NCBI RefSeq assembly: GCF_000743575.1
Contig: NZ_JQGC01000001.1
Location: 124,001-188,000 of the forward strand
Length of the DNA: 64,000 nucleotides
Direction: 5' to 3'
DNA from: Devosia riboflavina
Lineage (GTDB): Bacteria > Pseudomonadota > Alphaproteobacteria > Rhizobiales > Devosiaceae
In this document: positions 54,011 through 62,585 of the stretch, piece after piece
How positions within the stretch are numbered: the stretch's first letter is position 1
Layout of the letters: the number at the start of each line of letters is the position of its first letter
The notes under the pieces: generated by a model
What the model saw: the letters and a program-made list of their open reading frames with translations, nothing else
Told to the model about the DNA's origin: nothing
Database searches by the model: none
Made by a program: the position numbers and the translations under genes

Positions 54011-55013
54011 TGGGGACCAGCTCCTTGTAGCGCCAGCACATGACCCGATGGGTCGGCGTAATACGGGTTTCTTCGGGCATGGTCTGGCACTGCGCCACCG
54101 CGAAGTCGCAGCGGTCGGCAAACTGGCAGCCCTTGGGGCGGTTGAGCGGATCGGGCGTCGAGCCGCGAATGGCCTTGATGTCCTGATTCCGGCCCTTGCC
54201 GAGCACCGGCACCGAGGCGAGCAGCGCCTTGGTATAGGGATGGGTCGGCTGGCGCAGCACCTCGTCAACCGTGCCCGCTTCGACGATATTGCCCATATAC
54301 ATCACGGCCACATCGTCAGCCAGTTCAGCCACCACGCCCATGTCATGGGTGATCAGCATGATCCCCGTGCCATGCTCGCGCTTGAGTTTGTCCATCAGCT
54401 CAAAGATCTGGGCCTGGATGGTCACATCGAGCGCCGTCGTCGGCTCGTCGGCAATTAGCACCTTTGGGCTGCACGCCATGGCCATTGCGATCATGGCGCG
54501 CTGCCGCATGCCGCCCGAATAGCGGTGCGGAAAATCGTTCACACGCTTTTCCGGCAGGGCGATGCCCATTTCCTTGAGCAGCGAAATCGCCTTCTGATGC
54601 GCTGCCCGCCCCACCATCTTCATGTGGTATCTGAGGCTTTCCTTGATCTGGAAACCCACCGAATAAACCGGGTTCAGCGCCGTCATCGGGTCCTGGAAGA
54701 TCATGGCGATCTCGGCCCCGCGAATGCGTCGCATATGCCGCCCGTTCTTTTCGAGCGCATGGAGCGGAATGTCGCCGCGGTCGGCGTGATAGATGATCTC
54801 GCCCTGCTCGATCCGCGACAGCGTCGGCAAAAGCTGCATGATCGAGGCAGCGGTCACGGATTTCCCGCAGCCGCTCTCCCCCACGATGCACAGCGTCTTG
54901 CCCTTCTTGATATCGAAGGACACCCCGTTGAGGGCCTTGTTGCAGCGGTTGTTGGTATAAAAGAACGTCTTGAGATCGCGCACGCTGATGGCGATGTCTT
55001 GAGTAGCGGTCAT
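54003..55013 (-). CDS. Oligopeptide-type ABC transporter ATPase (OppD-like)
   Basis: About 336 residues. Walker [18 protein letters not shown], signature [16 protein letters not shown], Walker [15 protein letters not shown], and the C-terminal [14 protein letters not shown] extension that is usual for OppD/DppD. ATG 55013 follows GGGGTGAT and starts 5 bp after the permease stop. It partners with the OppF-like ATPase. Confidence 0.93.
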   Translation of the reverse strand: MTATQDIAISVRDLKTFFYTNNRCNKALNGVSFDIKKGKTLCIVGESGCGKSVTAASIMQLLPTLSRIEQGEIIYHADRGDIPLHALEKNGRHMRRIRGAEIAMIFQDPMTALNPVYSVGFQIKESLRYHMKMVGRAAHQKAISLLKEMGIALPEKRVNDFPHRYSGGMRQRAMIAMAMACSPKVLIADEPTTALDVTIQAQIFELMDKLKREHGTGIMLITHDMGVVAELADDVAVMYMGNIVEAGTVDEVLRQPTHPYTKALLASVPVLGKGRNQDIKAIRGSTPDPLNRPKGCQFADRCDFAVAQCQTMPEETRITPTHRVMCWRYKELVPNG

Positions 55014-55017
55014 CGCA

Positions 55018-55959
55018 TCACCCCTGCTGGCTCGGATCGGTCGCATCGCGCAGACCATCGCCGATGAAATTGACGCTCAGCACGAAGAGCGAAATCACCG
55101 CGCCCACCGGTAGCCAGATCCACCAATTGGTCTGCAGCACACGAATGTCCTGCGCCACATTGAGAATATTGCCCCAGGTCGGAATCGAGAGCGGCACGCC
55201 AAGCCCGAGAAAGCTCAGCCCTGCCTCCTGCAGGATGAAGGCCGCCGTCGAGAGCGTGATATTGACCATGATCGGTCCCAGCGCATTGGGCAGCATGTGC
55301 TTGTAGGCGATCAGCGGCCGGCTGAGCCCAAAACTGCGCAGCGCCAGCACATATTCTTCTTCGCGGAGGCTCAGCATGCGGGCCCGCGCCATGCGGTAAA
55401 TGCCGCCCCAGCCGGTAAGCGTAAAAATCAGCATCAGGTTGAGCAGCGACTGGCCCAAAATGGAGACCAGCATCAGCACGAGAATGATCTGCGGAAACGA
55501 CATGAAGATTTCCGAGACACGCATAGCCAGCGCATCAAGCCACCCGCCTACATAGCCGGTATAGACGCCGATCAACACGCCGATGATGGCGGCGAGAACG
55601 GCGCTGCCGAGACCGACCAGAATGGAGATGCGGCCGCCATAGAGCACGCGGGCAAAAAGGTCGCGCCCGGTCCGGTCGGTGCCGAACCAGTGCTCCCAGC
55701 TTGGCGCCTGCAGCATGCCGCGCAAGTCGATCTTGTTTGGATCATAAGGCGTCAGCAGCGGCGCGAAGACCGATGCGAAAATGATGATGGCAAAGACAAC
55801 GAGCCCAAAGACGGCGAGCCGATTGTTGAGGAATTTCTTGACCGCACGGGAGCCACCACCGGACTTGGCAAGACCGGCCTCTTCGCGGGCGCGAATACGG
55901 TCAAACTGGGCATCGAGACGGGTGCGGCGGCGTGTGTTCGGGTAGTTGGGGCCTGACAT
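55018..55959 (-). CDS. ABC transporter permease (OppC-like)
   Basis: 313 residues with a long charged N-terminus (MSGPNYPNTRRRTRLDAQFD) and then six membrane segments. FGTDRTGRDLFARVLYGG and EEEYVLALRSFGLSRPLIA (ATPase-coupling loop) are typical of OppC/DppC. It is 3 bp after the OppB-like gene. Confidence 0.93.
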   Translation of the reverse strand: MSGPNYPNTRRRTRLDAQFDRIRAREEAGLAKSGGGSRAVKKFLNNRLAVFGLVVFAIIIFASVFAPLLTPYDPNKIDLRGMLQAPSWEHWFGTDRTGRDLFARVLYGGRISILVGLGSAVLAAIIGVLIGVYTGYVGGWLDALAMRVSEIFMSFPQIILVLMLVSILGQSLLNLMLIFTLTGWGGIYRMARARMLSLREEEYVLALRSFGLSRPLIAYKHMLPNALGPIMVNITLSTAAFILQEAGLSFLGLGVPLSIPTWGNILNVAQDIRVLQTNWWIWLPVGAVISLFVLSVNFIGDGLRDATDPSQQG

Positions 55960-55962
55960 GGA

Positions 55963-56925
55963 CTATTCTCCCAGCCGCACGCGCGGATCGATCACCGCGG
56001 TCAGAATATCGACGATGAGGCTGGCGACGAGCACCGCCATGACCGAGAGCAGTGCGATGGTCATCACCACCGGATAGTCCTGCGAGCGGACGGCCGAGAT
56101 GAATTCATTTCCGATGCCCGGCCACTGAAAGACCTGCTCGATGATCACCGAACCGCCGATGAGAACCGGCAGGCGGAACCCGATCAAAACGACAACCGGC
56201 GTCAGCGCCACGCGAAAGCCGTGCAGCAGGTTGACCCGCCATTCCGGCAGCCCCTTCGAACGTGCGGTCTTGATGAAGTCGCGGCTCAACGCGTCGAGCA
56301 TCGACGAGCGCGCATAGCGCATCACACCCGCCGTCAGCATGATTGAGAGCACCATGGCCGGCATGACCATATGCGGCAGCCTGTCCCAGAGCGTGACATA
56401 GCCCGGCATGGAACGCCCGCCGACCGGAAACCACCCCAGGTTCAGCGCGAAGATCGAAATGGCCACGAGACCGAAAAAGAATTCGGGGATCGACACGCCC
56501 AGCATGCCGATCACGGTGAGCGCGCTGTCGGTCTTGCTGCCGCGTTTGAGCGCACTGACGACGCCAAGGAGGCTGCCGATGACAGTCGAAAACACCAGCG
56601 CCACCGCCGCCAGTTCCAGCGTCGCCGGCAGGCGCGTGGCGATGATATTGGAAATGGGCACGCCGCCACTCATCGAGTAGCCGAAATTACCCTGCACAAG
56701 GTTGGTGAACCACGACCAGAACCGCACATGAAATGGCTGCCCGAGCCCCAGCGATTGACGCAGGGCCTCGAGCTGGGCCGGATTCATGCTGCCCGCGGCA
56801 TCGGGATTGATCATGTGGGAGACAGCGTCTCCCGGCGTGAGTTCAAGTCCCAGATAGACCAGGAAGCAGATGACAAAAGCCATCGGGATCAGGATCAGGA
56901 CGCGCCTGATGATGTAGGTCAGCAT
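55963..56925 (-). CDS. ABC transporter permease (OppB-like)
   Basis: 320 residues, six membrane segments. MLTYIIRRVLILIPMAFVIC at the start, LGLGQPFHVRFWSWFTNLVQG, and coupling loop DFIKTARSKGLPEWRVNLLH are typical. It follows the permuted binding protein after a terminator-like hairpin. Confidence 0.93.
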   Translation of the reverse strand: MLTYIIRRVLILIPMAFVICFLVYLGLELTPGDAVSHMINPDAAGSMNPAQLEALRQSLGLGQPFHVRFWSWFTNLVQGNFGYSMSGGVPISNIIATRLPATLELAAVALVFSTVIGSLLGVVSALKRGSKTDSALTVIGMLGVSIPEFFFGLVAISIFALNLGWFPVGGRSMPGYVTLWDRLPHMVMPAMVLSIMLTAGVMRYARSSMLDALSRDFIKTARSKGLPEWRVNLLHGFRVALTPVVVLIGFRLPVLIGGSVIIEQVFQWPGIGNEFISAVRSQDYPVVMTIALLSVMAVLVASLIVDILTAVIDPRVRLGE

Positions 56926-56954
56926 GGTGTCTGGCCAATCCCCGTCGATAAAAG

Positions 56955-56998
56955 GAAAAAAGCCGTGGGAGCATCGGCATCGCTGCCAATGCCCCCAC
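56955..56998 (-). terminator. Strong hairpin with T tract between binding protein and permease
   Basis: Arms GTGGGAGCATCGGCA (56965-56979) and TGCCAATGCCCCCAC (56984-56998) pair with two weak positions. On the minus strand a TTTTTT run follows at 56961-56956. It probably attenuates expression of the permease genes relative to the binding protein. Confidence 0.85.
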
Positions 56999-57006
56999 AG
57001 TCAGGG

Positions 57007-58638
57007 TCAGTTCGTCGGATGCGGGAACTGGTTGATCCAGAGCATGCGGGTATAGGGAATGTCGATCGGGTGGACATTCATATAGTCGAGGGCTTCGAGG
57101 CCCGGCACGTCACCGGCCGCCTTGGTGTAGCCGAAGTCGGCCTTCTGTGCCTGGGCGTTGACCAGGAGGTTGCCATCATTGTCGCTCGAAGGACGGGCGA
57201 TGATCTGTTCGATCTTCGGCGTGCCCTTGTGATAGCCCTCGAAGGGAACGAGCGTGGTGTAGTCGTTCATCACCACTTCGTCGATCTTGAACGGGCCCGA
57301 GCCAATCGGCTTCTGCCAATAGGGCGCCTGCTGCAGCGTCACCGGATCCACGCCTTCGAAATACTTGGCGGGGAGCGGTGCGAACTGGCTGAAGCTCAGG
57401 AGCACATTGGGGTCGAGCGTCGAAAACTTGACGGTCACCGTATTGCCCTCGGCCGTGACGCCTGCCAGCGTTTCGGCCTCGCCCTTGATGAAGGCATCGG
57501 CGCCTTCGATCTTCTTGAGCGTCGACTGCACCACCGGATGGGTAACCGGGAACTTTGCTGCCGCGCCGATCGACCAGACGACGTCTGCCGCCGTGATCGG
57601 CTCGCCATCATGCCAGGTCAGACCCTCCTTGAGCGTGAATGTAAAAGTCAGACCGTCTTCGCTGATCTCATAGGTGTCGGCCATTTCGCCGCCGATCGGG
57701 GTCAGAGAACCATCGGCTTCGAGCACGGTGTCGAAGGCGAACTTGTTGGCGACCCAGATACCGAGATTCTGCCACGGCACTTCGAAGAACTGTGCCGGGC
57801 CGGCATTGGTGTACATCACCGCCTTGCCCGACGCATCGGGATCCACGGTCCAGTTCTCGACGCCCCAGTTGTAGTTATATTGCTCGTTGCCATAAGGCGC
57901 GTCGTTGCGGTGCAAACGATCGCTCTCATATGTATAGAGCTGCTGGTAATAGAGCGGGATCTGGGTGACGTTCTCGTTGATGTAGTGCTCCATCTCGAAG
58001 TAGCCCTCGCGCTGCACTTCGGGATCGGTCGTACCATTGACCTTGGCAACCAGCTCATTCATCCGCGGAATGTTCGGGATCATCGGCTTGAGGCCATAGG
58101 CGTAGCGGTTGAAATATTCTTGCAGGGCCAGGGCGGCACGGGCGCCATAAAGGAAGTCCCAGGTCACCTTGGACGGACCGTTCACCGGATCATCCGGCAC
58201 CACGGAAATCTGCGAGGCCACATCGCCCTCGACGAGGCGATAGTTCACGATGATGCCGACATCGGCGAGATAGGCCTGCAACGCGGCCATCAGGTCGGCG
58301 GTCGCCTGGTCGGTATAATAGTAGACCATGTCGAGCTCACGGCTCGAATCCCAACCGGCTTCGGCGAGCAGCGCACGGGCCTTGTCCGGGTCATAGTCAT
58401 AGTGGATGAGGTCGGTGGGCTTGTTGGGACCATCCGGTAGCATGCCGATGGCGCGAACTGCCTGGCCTTCGAAGATGGTCTCGATGATTGTGTCCATGTC
58501 GATGGCATAAGCAATGGCCTTGCGCACGCGCGGATCGGACAATGGATTTTCATTGATCGGCTGCGCGAGGGCATGACCGATCGCGGTCGTCGACATCAGC
58601 GCGGCAAGGCCGACAGCGATGAGTTTCTTAAATTGCAT
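57007..58638 (-). CDS. ABC transporter substrate-binding protein family 5, circularly permuted
   Basis: About 543 residues with a signal peptide (MQFKKLIAVGLAALMSTTAI...HALA). The order of family 5 motifs is rotated. SDPRVRKAIAYAIDMDTIIE comes at about 32, YDPDKARALLAEAGWD next, and IPLYYQQLYTYESD near 190. Only then come DTYEISEDGLTFTFTLKEGL, TWHDGEPITAADVVWS near 341 and IGSGPFKI near 442. The protein ends in IPYTRMLWINQFPHPTN, which in the family immediately precedes the NPLSDPRVRKAI segment. The other binding protein here (46379-47941) has the normal order. ATG 58638 has AGGGGA upstream. First gene of the cluster B transporter; the ligand is probably a sialic-acid-like compound. Confidence 0.85.
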   Translation of the reverse strand: MQFKKLIAVGLAALMSTTAIGHALAQPINENPLSDPRVRKAIAYAIDMDTIIETIFEGQAVRAIGMLPDGPNKPTDLIHYDYDPDKARALLAEAGWDSSRELDMVYYYTDQATADLMAALQAYLADVGIIVNYRLVEGDVASQISVVPDDPVNGPSKVTWDFLYGARAALALQEYFNRYAYGLKPMIPNIPRMNELVAKVNGTTDPEVQREGYFEMEHYINENVTQIPLYYQQLYTYESDRLHRNDAPYGNEQYNYNWGVENWTVDPDASGKAVMYTNAGPAQFFEVPWQNLGIWVANKFAFDTVLEADGSLTPIGGEMADTYEISEDGLTFTFTLKEGLTWHDGEPITAADVVWSIGAAAKFPVTHPVVQSTLKKIEGADAFIKGEAETLAGVTAEGNTVTVKFSTLDPNVLLSFSQFAPLPAKYFEGVDPVTLQQAPYWQKPIGSGPFKIDEVVMNDYTTLVPFEGYHKGTPKIEQIIARPSSDNDGNLLVNAQAQKADFGYTKAAGDVPGLEALDYMNVHPIDIPYTRMLWINQFPHPTN

Positions 58639-58745
58639 CTGCGTTCCCCTGTTCTGAAACTTGTTCAATGGGTCCGGGCCGAATCCCCACTCGGTGACGC
58701 CGGACGATGGCGGTCTCCACACCGCTCGTAGTCAGTTGTTCTGGC

Positions 58746-59606
58746 TCAAACCTCCGGGTCTTGATTGCTGTCCTCGAGTGGGGTCAGCACGTGATTGACG
58801 TAGATCGCGTAATTGCGCGTCAGGTGTTTCGTCAGGATGGTCACGGCCGCCTCCGCGTCATGCGCGATGATGGCCTGGACCACGCCCTTGTGTTCGTCAT
58901 TGCTGCGGCGATTGTGGCTCACGACATCGCGCGGCCCCGGCCGCGACATCATCAGCCCGCCCACGAAAGCATCGTGCAGCGCCACGAAGATCGGATTGCC
59001 CGGCACCTCGGCCAGCGCCCGATGAAATTCCACGTCGGCAATACGGAAAGCCGGCAGGTCGTCGAGCGCCTTGTCACCCCGCTCGATGGCTGCAACCATC
59101 TTGCCAATCTGGGCCGCCGTCGCCGATTGCGCCGCGTAGCGGGCCAGGCTCGTTTCAAGAAAGAGCCGCGCCTGCTCCATATGCGCGCCACCTTCAGTGC
59201 CGCGGAAAAACAGCCGCGACGCCGCCGAAATACTGCCCAGGAGCTGCGTCAGCGTCGGATAAGCGACCCGCGGCCGAAATCCCTTGCGCAATTCCACCAG
59301 CCGCATGGCCTCGAGACGCTTTACGGCCTCGCGGATCGTCGTCCGGCCTACGCCGAAGCGATCGCAAAGGTCGCGTTCGGAAGGGAGCATCGCCCCTACT
59401 TCCAGAATCCCGCCATGCACTTCCTCTGCCAGCATGCTGGCGATCTCCGCCGCCCCCAAAGTCACCGCTTCCTCCTCCTGGTCGCGCACCATACGCAACC
59501 ACGATCCGGAATTTGGTGTCAAATTTTGCATATTTGGTCGACCAAACTTGCTATAAGCATTGAAGTAATTGGGCTTTGGCGCGTCGGGAGAGGCTGTTTT
59601 CGACAT
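58746..59606 (-). CDS. nanR: GntR-family regulator with FCD domain (NanR-like)
   Basis: 286 residues. The HTH is near 65-110 (LPSERDLCDRFGVGRTTIRE, LVELRKGFRPRVAYPT) and an FCD domain follows (VEFHRALAEVPGNPIFVALHD, SNDEHKGVVQAIIAHDAEAA). HTH and following segment resemble NanR of sialic acid operons. ATG 59606 has AGGAGG at 10 bases. The first 25 residues (SKTASPDAPKPNYF) are not conserved-looking, and a perfect palindrome sits in this part of the gene, so a start at 59531 is possible. It lies between the transporter and the divergent oxidoreductase operon and could control both. Confidence 0.85.
   Translation of the reverse strand: MSKTASPDAPKPNYFNAYSKFGRPNMQNLTPNSGSWLRMVRDQEEEAVTLGAAEIASMLAEEVHGGILEVGAMLPSERDLCDRFGVGRTTIREAVKRLEAMRLVELRKGFRPRVAYPTLTQLLGSISAASRLFFRGTEGGAHMEQARLFLETSLARYAAQSATAAQIGKMVAAIERGDKALDDLPAFRIADVEFHRALAEVPGNPIFVALHDAFVGGLMMSRPGPRDVVSHNRRSNDEHKGVVQAIIAHDAEAAVTILTKHLTRNYAIYVNHVLTPLEDSNQDPEV
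59533..59546. promoter_or_regulatory. Perfect palindrome TTTGGTCGACCAAA, FadR/GntR-type operator
   Basis: A 14-bp self-complementary site with the TGGT-N2-ACCA core used by FadR-group GntR proteins. It lies inside the 5' end of the nanR-like gene, so the gene could repress itself, or the real start is downstream. Confidence 0.65.
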
Positions 59607-59730
59607 AATTGACGGCCCTCCTGGAAAATTTGTTTCACAAAATTGCTTCTTTGGCAGCCAATTCGAAAGATCGTTCTATCTTTCTCGGTCATTTCAGGCC
59701 AACTCCGTCGTTTTGCCTCGAAAACCGTTA

Positions 59731-59784
59731 TTGACACCTTAAGCTATCTCATTAACATAACAACATAGTTTTTTGAGGTGTCAA
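59731..59784. promoter_or_regulatory. Promoter with long inverted repeat before the oxidoreductase operon
   Basis: TTGACACCTTAA (59731-59742) and TTGAGGTGTCAA (59773-59784) are inverted repeats with one mismatch. The first includes a TTGACA -35 box; TAACAT at 59753-59758 could be the -10 with 16-bp spacing. The AT-rich stretch between contains AACATAACAACATAG. Confidence 0.55.
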
Positions 59785-59824
59785 GCGGCATTCATCATTC
59801 GCTTGATCGAGGGATGGGGACGGG

Positions 59825-60832
59825 ATGAAGAGGGTTCTTGTTATCGGCAGCGGCGGCATCGGCCGCCGGCATCTGCGCGGCTATACGGCAACGGGGCGCG
59901 CCAGCCTGTCCATCGTCGAGCCGCATGCCGAGCGGCGCGCCGAGGCCGAGACCATGTTCTCCCTCGCCGGCAGCTATGCCGATCTCGACGAGGCCGATCT
60001 CTCGTCTTTCGATCTCGCCGTCATCTGCGCACCCGCACACCTGCATGTGCCGCTGATGCTCAAATGCGCCGCGGCAAAGCTCCCCTTCATGGTCGAAAAA
60101 CCCCTCGCCGTGACCATAGATGGCGTCGATGCGGCGCTCGAAGCCGTCGAAAACGCCGGCATCCTTGCCAGGGTTGGCTATATCCGCCGCATCGCCCCCG
60201 AAGTGCTAGCAGTCCGTCAGCAAATCCATGACGGAAAGATCGGCGCGTTAAAGCTCGCCTACGTCAATTCCTCGCAGGAATTTCCAAAGTACCGCCCCGA
60301 CTTCCAGCGCACCTATTATGCCCGTCCCGAGATGGGCGGCGGCGCCATTCTCGATGCCGCCAGCCACACTTTCGATATGCTGATCTGGCTCATGGGCAAG
60401 CCCGTCGCCGTCGGCGCCATGTACGATCGTCTGGTTCTTGAAGGCACCGAAACCGAGGATACCTGCCTCGTAAACATCTGTTTCGAAAACGGCGCCATGG
60501 CCAATGTCACCATCAACCAGTTCCAGAAACCCAATATAAATCAGGCTTCTTTCATCGGCACATCGGGCAATCTCTTCCTCGAACATTCCGTCCTCAGCTT
60601 TGCCGATGACGACAGCGGCCAGTGGAAAGACCGCCACGACTACATGGACGGCCTCGTCCCGACTGAAGCCCATCAGGCCCGCTTCACCATTCAGGCCACC
60701 GCCATGCTCGACGCGCTCGAAGGCAAACCCTGCCATCTCGCGACCCTCGGCGAAGCCCGCCAGAACCTCCAGATCGCCCTTGCCGCCAAAAAGTCCTGGC
60801 AAGACCGCGTCATCGTCTCGATAACCCGCTGA
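59825..60832 (+). CDS. Gfo/Idh/MocA family oxidoreductase (first)
   Basis: 335 residues, NAD(P)-dependent sugar or polyol dehydrogenase type. Rossmann start RVLVIGSGGIGRRHLRG at 3-19, VEKPLA near 96-101 (conserved Lys), GGGAILDAASHTFDMLIWLMG with the catalytic Asp/His. ATG 59825 follows GGGGACGGG. It opens an operon of five genes with spacing of 4-9 bp. In other bacteria a protein of this family, NanY (YjhC), handles 2,7-anhydro-Neu5Ac, a possible parallel. Confidence 0.9.
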   Translation: MKRVLVIGSGGIGRRHLRGYTATGRASLSIVEPHAERRAEAETMFSLAGSYADLDEADLSSFDLAVICAPAHLHVPLMLKCAAAKLPFMVEKPLAVTIDGVDAALEAVENAGILARVGYIRRIAPEVLAVRQQIHDGKIGALKLAYVNSSQEFPKYRPDFQRTYYARPEMGGGAILDAASHTFDMLIWLMGKPVAVGAMYDRLVLEGTETEDTCLVNICFENGAMANVTINQFQKPNINQASFIGTSGNLFLEHSVLSFADDDSGQWKDRHDYMDGLVPTEAHQARFTIQATAMLDALEGKPCHLATLGEARQNLQIALAAKKSWQDRVIVSITR

Positions 60833-60840
60833 GGCCAAAC

Positions 60841-61617
60841 ATGTTTTCTCTTGAAGGCCGCAGCGTCCTCGTCACCGGTGGCGCCGGCTATCTTGGCACT
60901 CCTGTCTGCCTGTTGCTCAAGGCCCAAGGCGCCAATGTCATCATCACCGACCGCGACATGGAGCGTCTCGAAATCGCCCGCACCACCGTCGCCAACGCTC
61001 CAGGCAACGGCGGCGTCGCCACACTGCCCCTCGACATGTCAGACGAAGCCTCGATCCTCGCCTGCGTCGACGGCGCCGCCATGGCCTTCGGCAATCTCTC
61101 CGGCCTCATCGCCGCCACCGCCTTCAATTCCGGCAAGACGTTTGATGCGCTCGATGCTGATACCTTCGACCTCGCCAATCGCATCAACCTGACCGGCACC
61201 TTTCTCCTGGCCCGCGCCGCAGCAGGCAAGATGGCACCCGGCGGCGCCATGGTTCTCTACTCGTCCATGTACGGCGTCGTCTCGCCCGATCCAAAAAACT
61301 ACCCCGGCAAGATGGCGCCCAACGCCATCGAATATGGCGTTGGCAAAGCCGGCCTCAACCAGATGGTCCGCTACATGGCCGGGCATTACGGCCCGAAAAA
61401 TATCCGCGTCAACGCGCTCTATCCCGGCCCCTTCCCACACGCCGCCGTGCAGGAAACCCATCCCGATTTCATCGCCAATCTCGAAGCCGAAACCATGCTG
61501 GGCCGCATCGGCCGCCAGCATGAAACGGCCGGCGCCGCTGTATTCCTCGTTTCCGATGCTGCCTCCTACATAACCGGCCAGGTGCTGGGCGTGGATGGTG
61601 GCTGGACCGCCTGGTGA
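60841..61617 (+). CDS. SDR family oxidoreductase (first)
   Basis: 258 residues. NAD site SVLVTGGAGYLGTPV (about 9-23), Ser in VLYSSMYGV, YGVGKAGLNQ (catalytic YxxxK), and the usual tail VSDAASYITGQVLGVDGGWTAW. It starts 8 bp after the first oxidoreductase gene and overlaps or abuts the third. Substrate unknown. Confidence 0.92.
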   Translation: MFSLEGRSVLVTGGAGYLGTPVCLLLKAQGANVIITDRDMERLEIARTTVANAPGNGGVATLPLDMSDEASILACVDGAAMAFGNLSGLIAATAFNSGKTFDALDADTFDLANRINLTGTFLLARAAAGKMAPGGAMVLYSSMYGVVSPDPKNYPGKMAPNAIEYGVGKAGLNQMVRYMAGHYGPKNIRVNALYPGPFPHAAVQETHPDFIANLEAETMLGRIGRQHETAGAAVFLVSDAASYITGQVLGVDGGWTAW

Positions 61618-61622
61618 CCTCC

Positions 61623-62582
61623 ATGACTTTTCCCTTCGCCGACCGCCCGATCCGCCTCGCCATGCTCGGCATGGTCGAGGGCAATGGCCATCCCTTTTCC
61701 TGGTCGATGATCATCAACGGCCGCTACGACGCCGAGGCGTTGAAGACCTGCCCCTATCCGGCGATCATCAACTATATCGGCAAACAGCCGCCCGAAACGC
61801 TTGGCATTCCCGGCGTCGAAGTCACCCACGTCTGGACCGACAATCCCGCCGAAGCCCTGCAAGTCGCCGCCGTTGCCAGGATCGCCAACGTCGTCACTCG
61901 CGCGGAGGACGTTATCGGCCAGGTCGATGCCGTCATCATAGCCACCGACAAGGGCTTTGAGCACGTCGAACGCGCCCGTCCTTTCGTCGAAGCAGGCCTG
62001 CCCGTCTTCGTCGACAAGCCCCTATGCGACAACCGCGCCGACCTCGATACATTCACGAACTGGGTCACCGAAGGCAAGCCGATCATCTCGTCCTCGGGCA
62101 TGCGCTTTGCCAAGGAATTCGCGCCCTATCACGGCGCCACCCACGAATTCGGCCCTCTCCGCACGGTTTTCGCCACCATGGCCAAGAAGTGGGAGACCTA
62201 CGGCATCCACGCGCTGGAATCGATCTATCCGATTGTCGGCCCCGGCTTCGTCTCCGTCCGCAATACCGGCACCTATGAGCGCAATGTCGTCCACCTCAAG
62301 CATTCCAAGGGCATCGACATCATCATCACCGTCACAGCCGACCAGATCGGCGGCTCGGGCTTCATCACCCTCGCCGGCACCGAGGGCGGCGTAACCCTCC
62401 GCAGCCAGGACACCTATACCGCCTTCAAGGCGCAGCTCGAAAGCTATGTCGGGTTCCTGCGCACCGGCGTTCCACCTGTGCCGTTCGCAGAGACGCGCGA
62501 ACTGATGCAACTGGTGATCGCCGGCATAGAAAGCCGCGAGGCCGGCGGCGCTGAAATCCTGCTTTCCAGCTTCGGAGCCTGA
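61623..62582 (+). CDS. Gfo/Idh/MocA family oxidoreductase (second)
   Basis: About 319 residues. RPIRLAMLGMVEGNGHPFSW at the front, a nucleotide-binding region with VDAVIIATDKGFEHVERARP, DKPLCDN (conserved Lys-Pro) and AKEFAPYHGATHEFGPL. Its N-terminus is unlike the first copy, so the two are not a recent duplication. ATG 61623 lies 5 bp after the SDR stop; a GTG overlapping that stop (61614) is another option. Confidence 0.88.
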   Translation: MTFPFADRPIRLAMLGMVEGNGHPFSWSMIINGRYDAEALKTCPYPAIINYIGKQPPETLGIPGVEVTHVWTDNPAEALQVAAVARIANVVTRAEDVIGQVDAVIIATDKGFEHVERARPFVEAGLPVFVDKPLCDNRADLDTFTNWVTEGKPIISSSGMRFAKEFAPYHGATHEFGPLRTVFATMAKKWETYGIHALESIYPIVGPGFVSVRNTGTYERNVVHLKHSKGIDIIITVTADQIGGSGFITLAGTEGGVTLRSQDTYTAFKAQLESYVGFLRTGVPPVPFAETRELMQLVIAGIESREAGGAEILLSSFGA

Positions 62583-62585
62583 TCC

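Noticed and set aside
52970..54268. Longer 432-residue version of the OppF-like ATPase
   Set aside because: The first 86 residues are Arg/Pro-rich antiparallel-frame sequence overlapping the OppD-like gene; the ATG at 54010 starts exactly at the conserved ATPase.
56371..58440. Plus-strand open frame of about 689 codons opposite oppB and the permuted binding protein
   Set aside because: It spans two real minus-strand genes and a terminator; Arg/His/Gly/Asp-rich with no domain.
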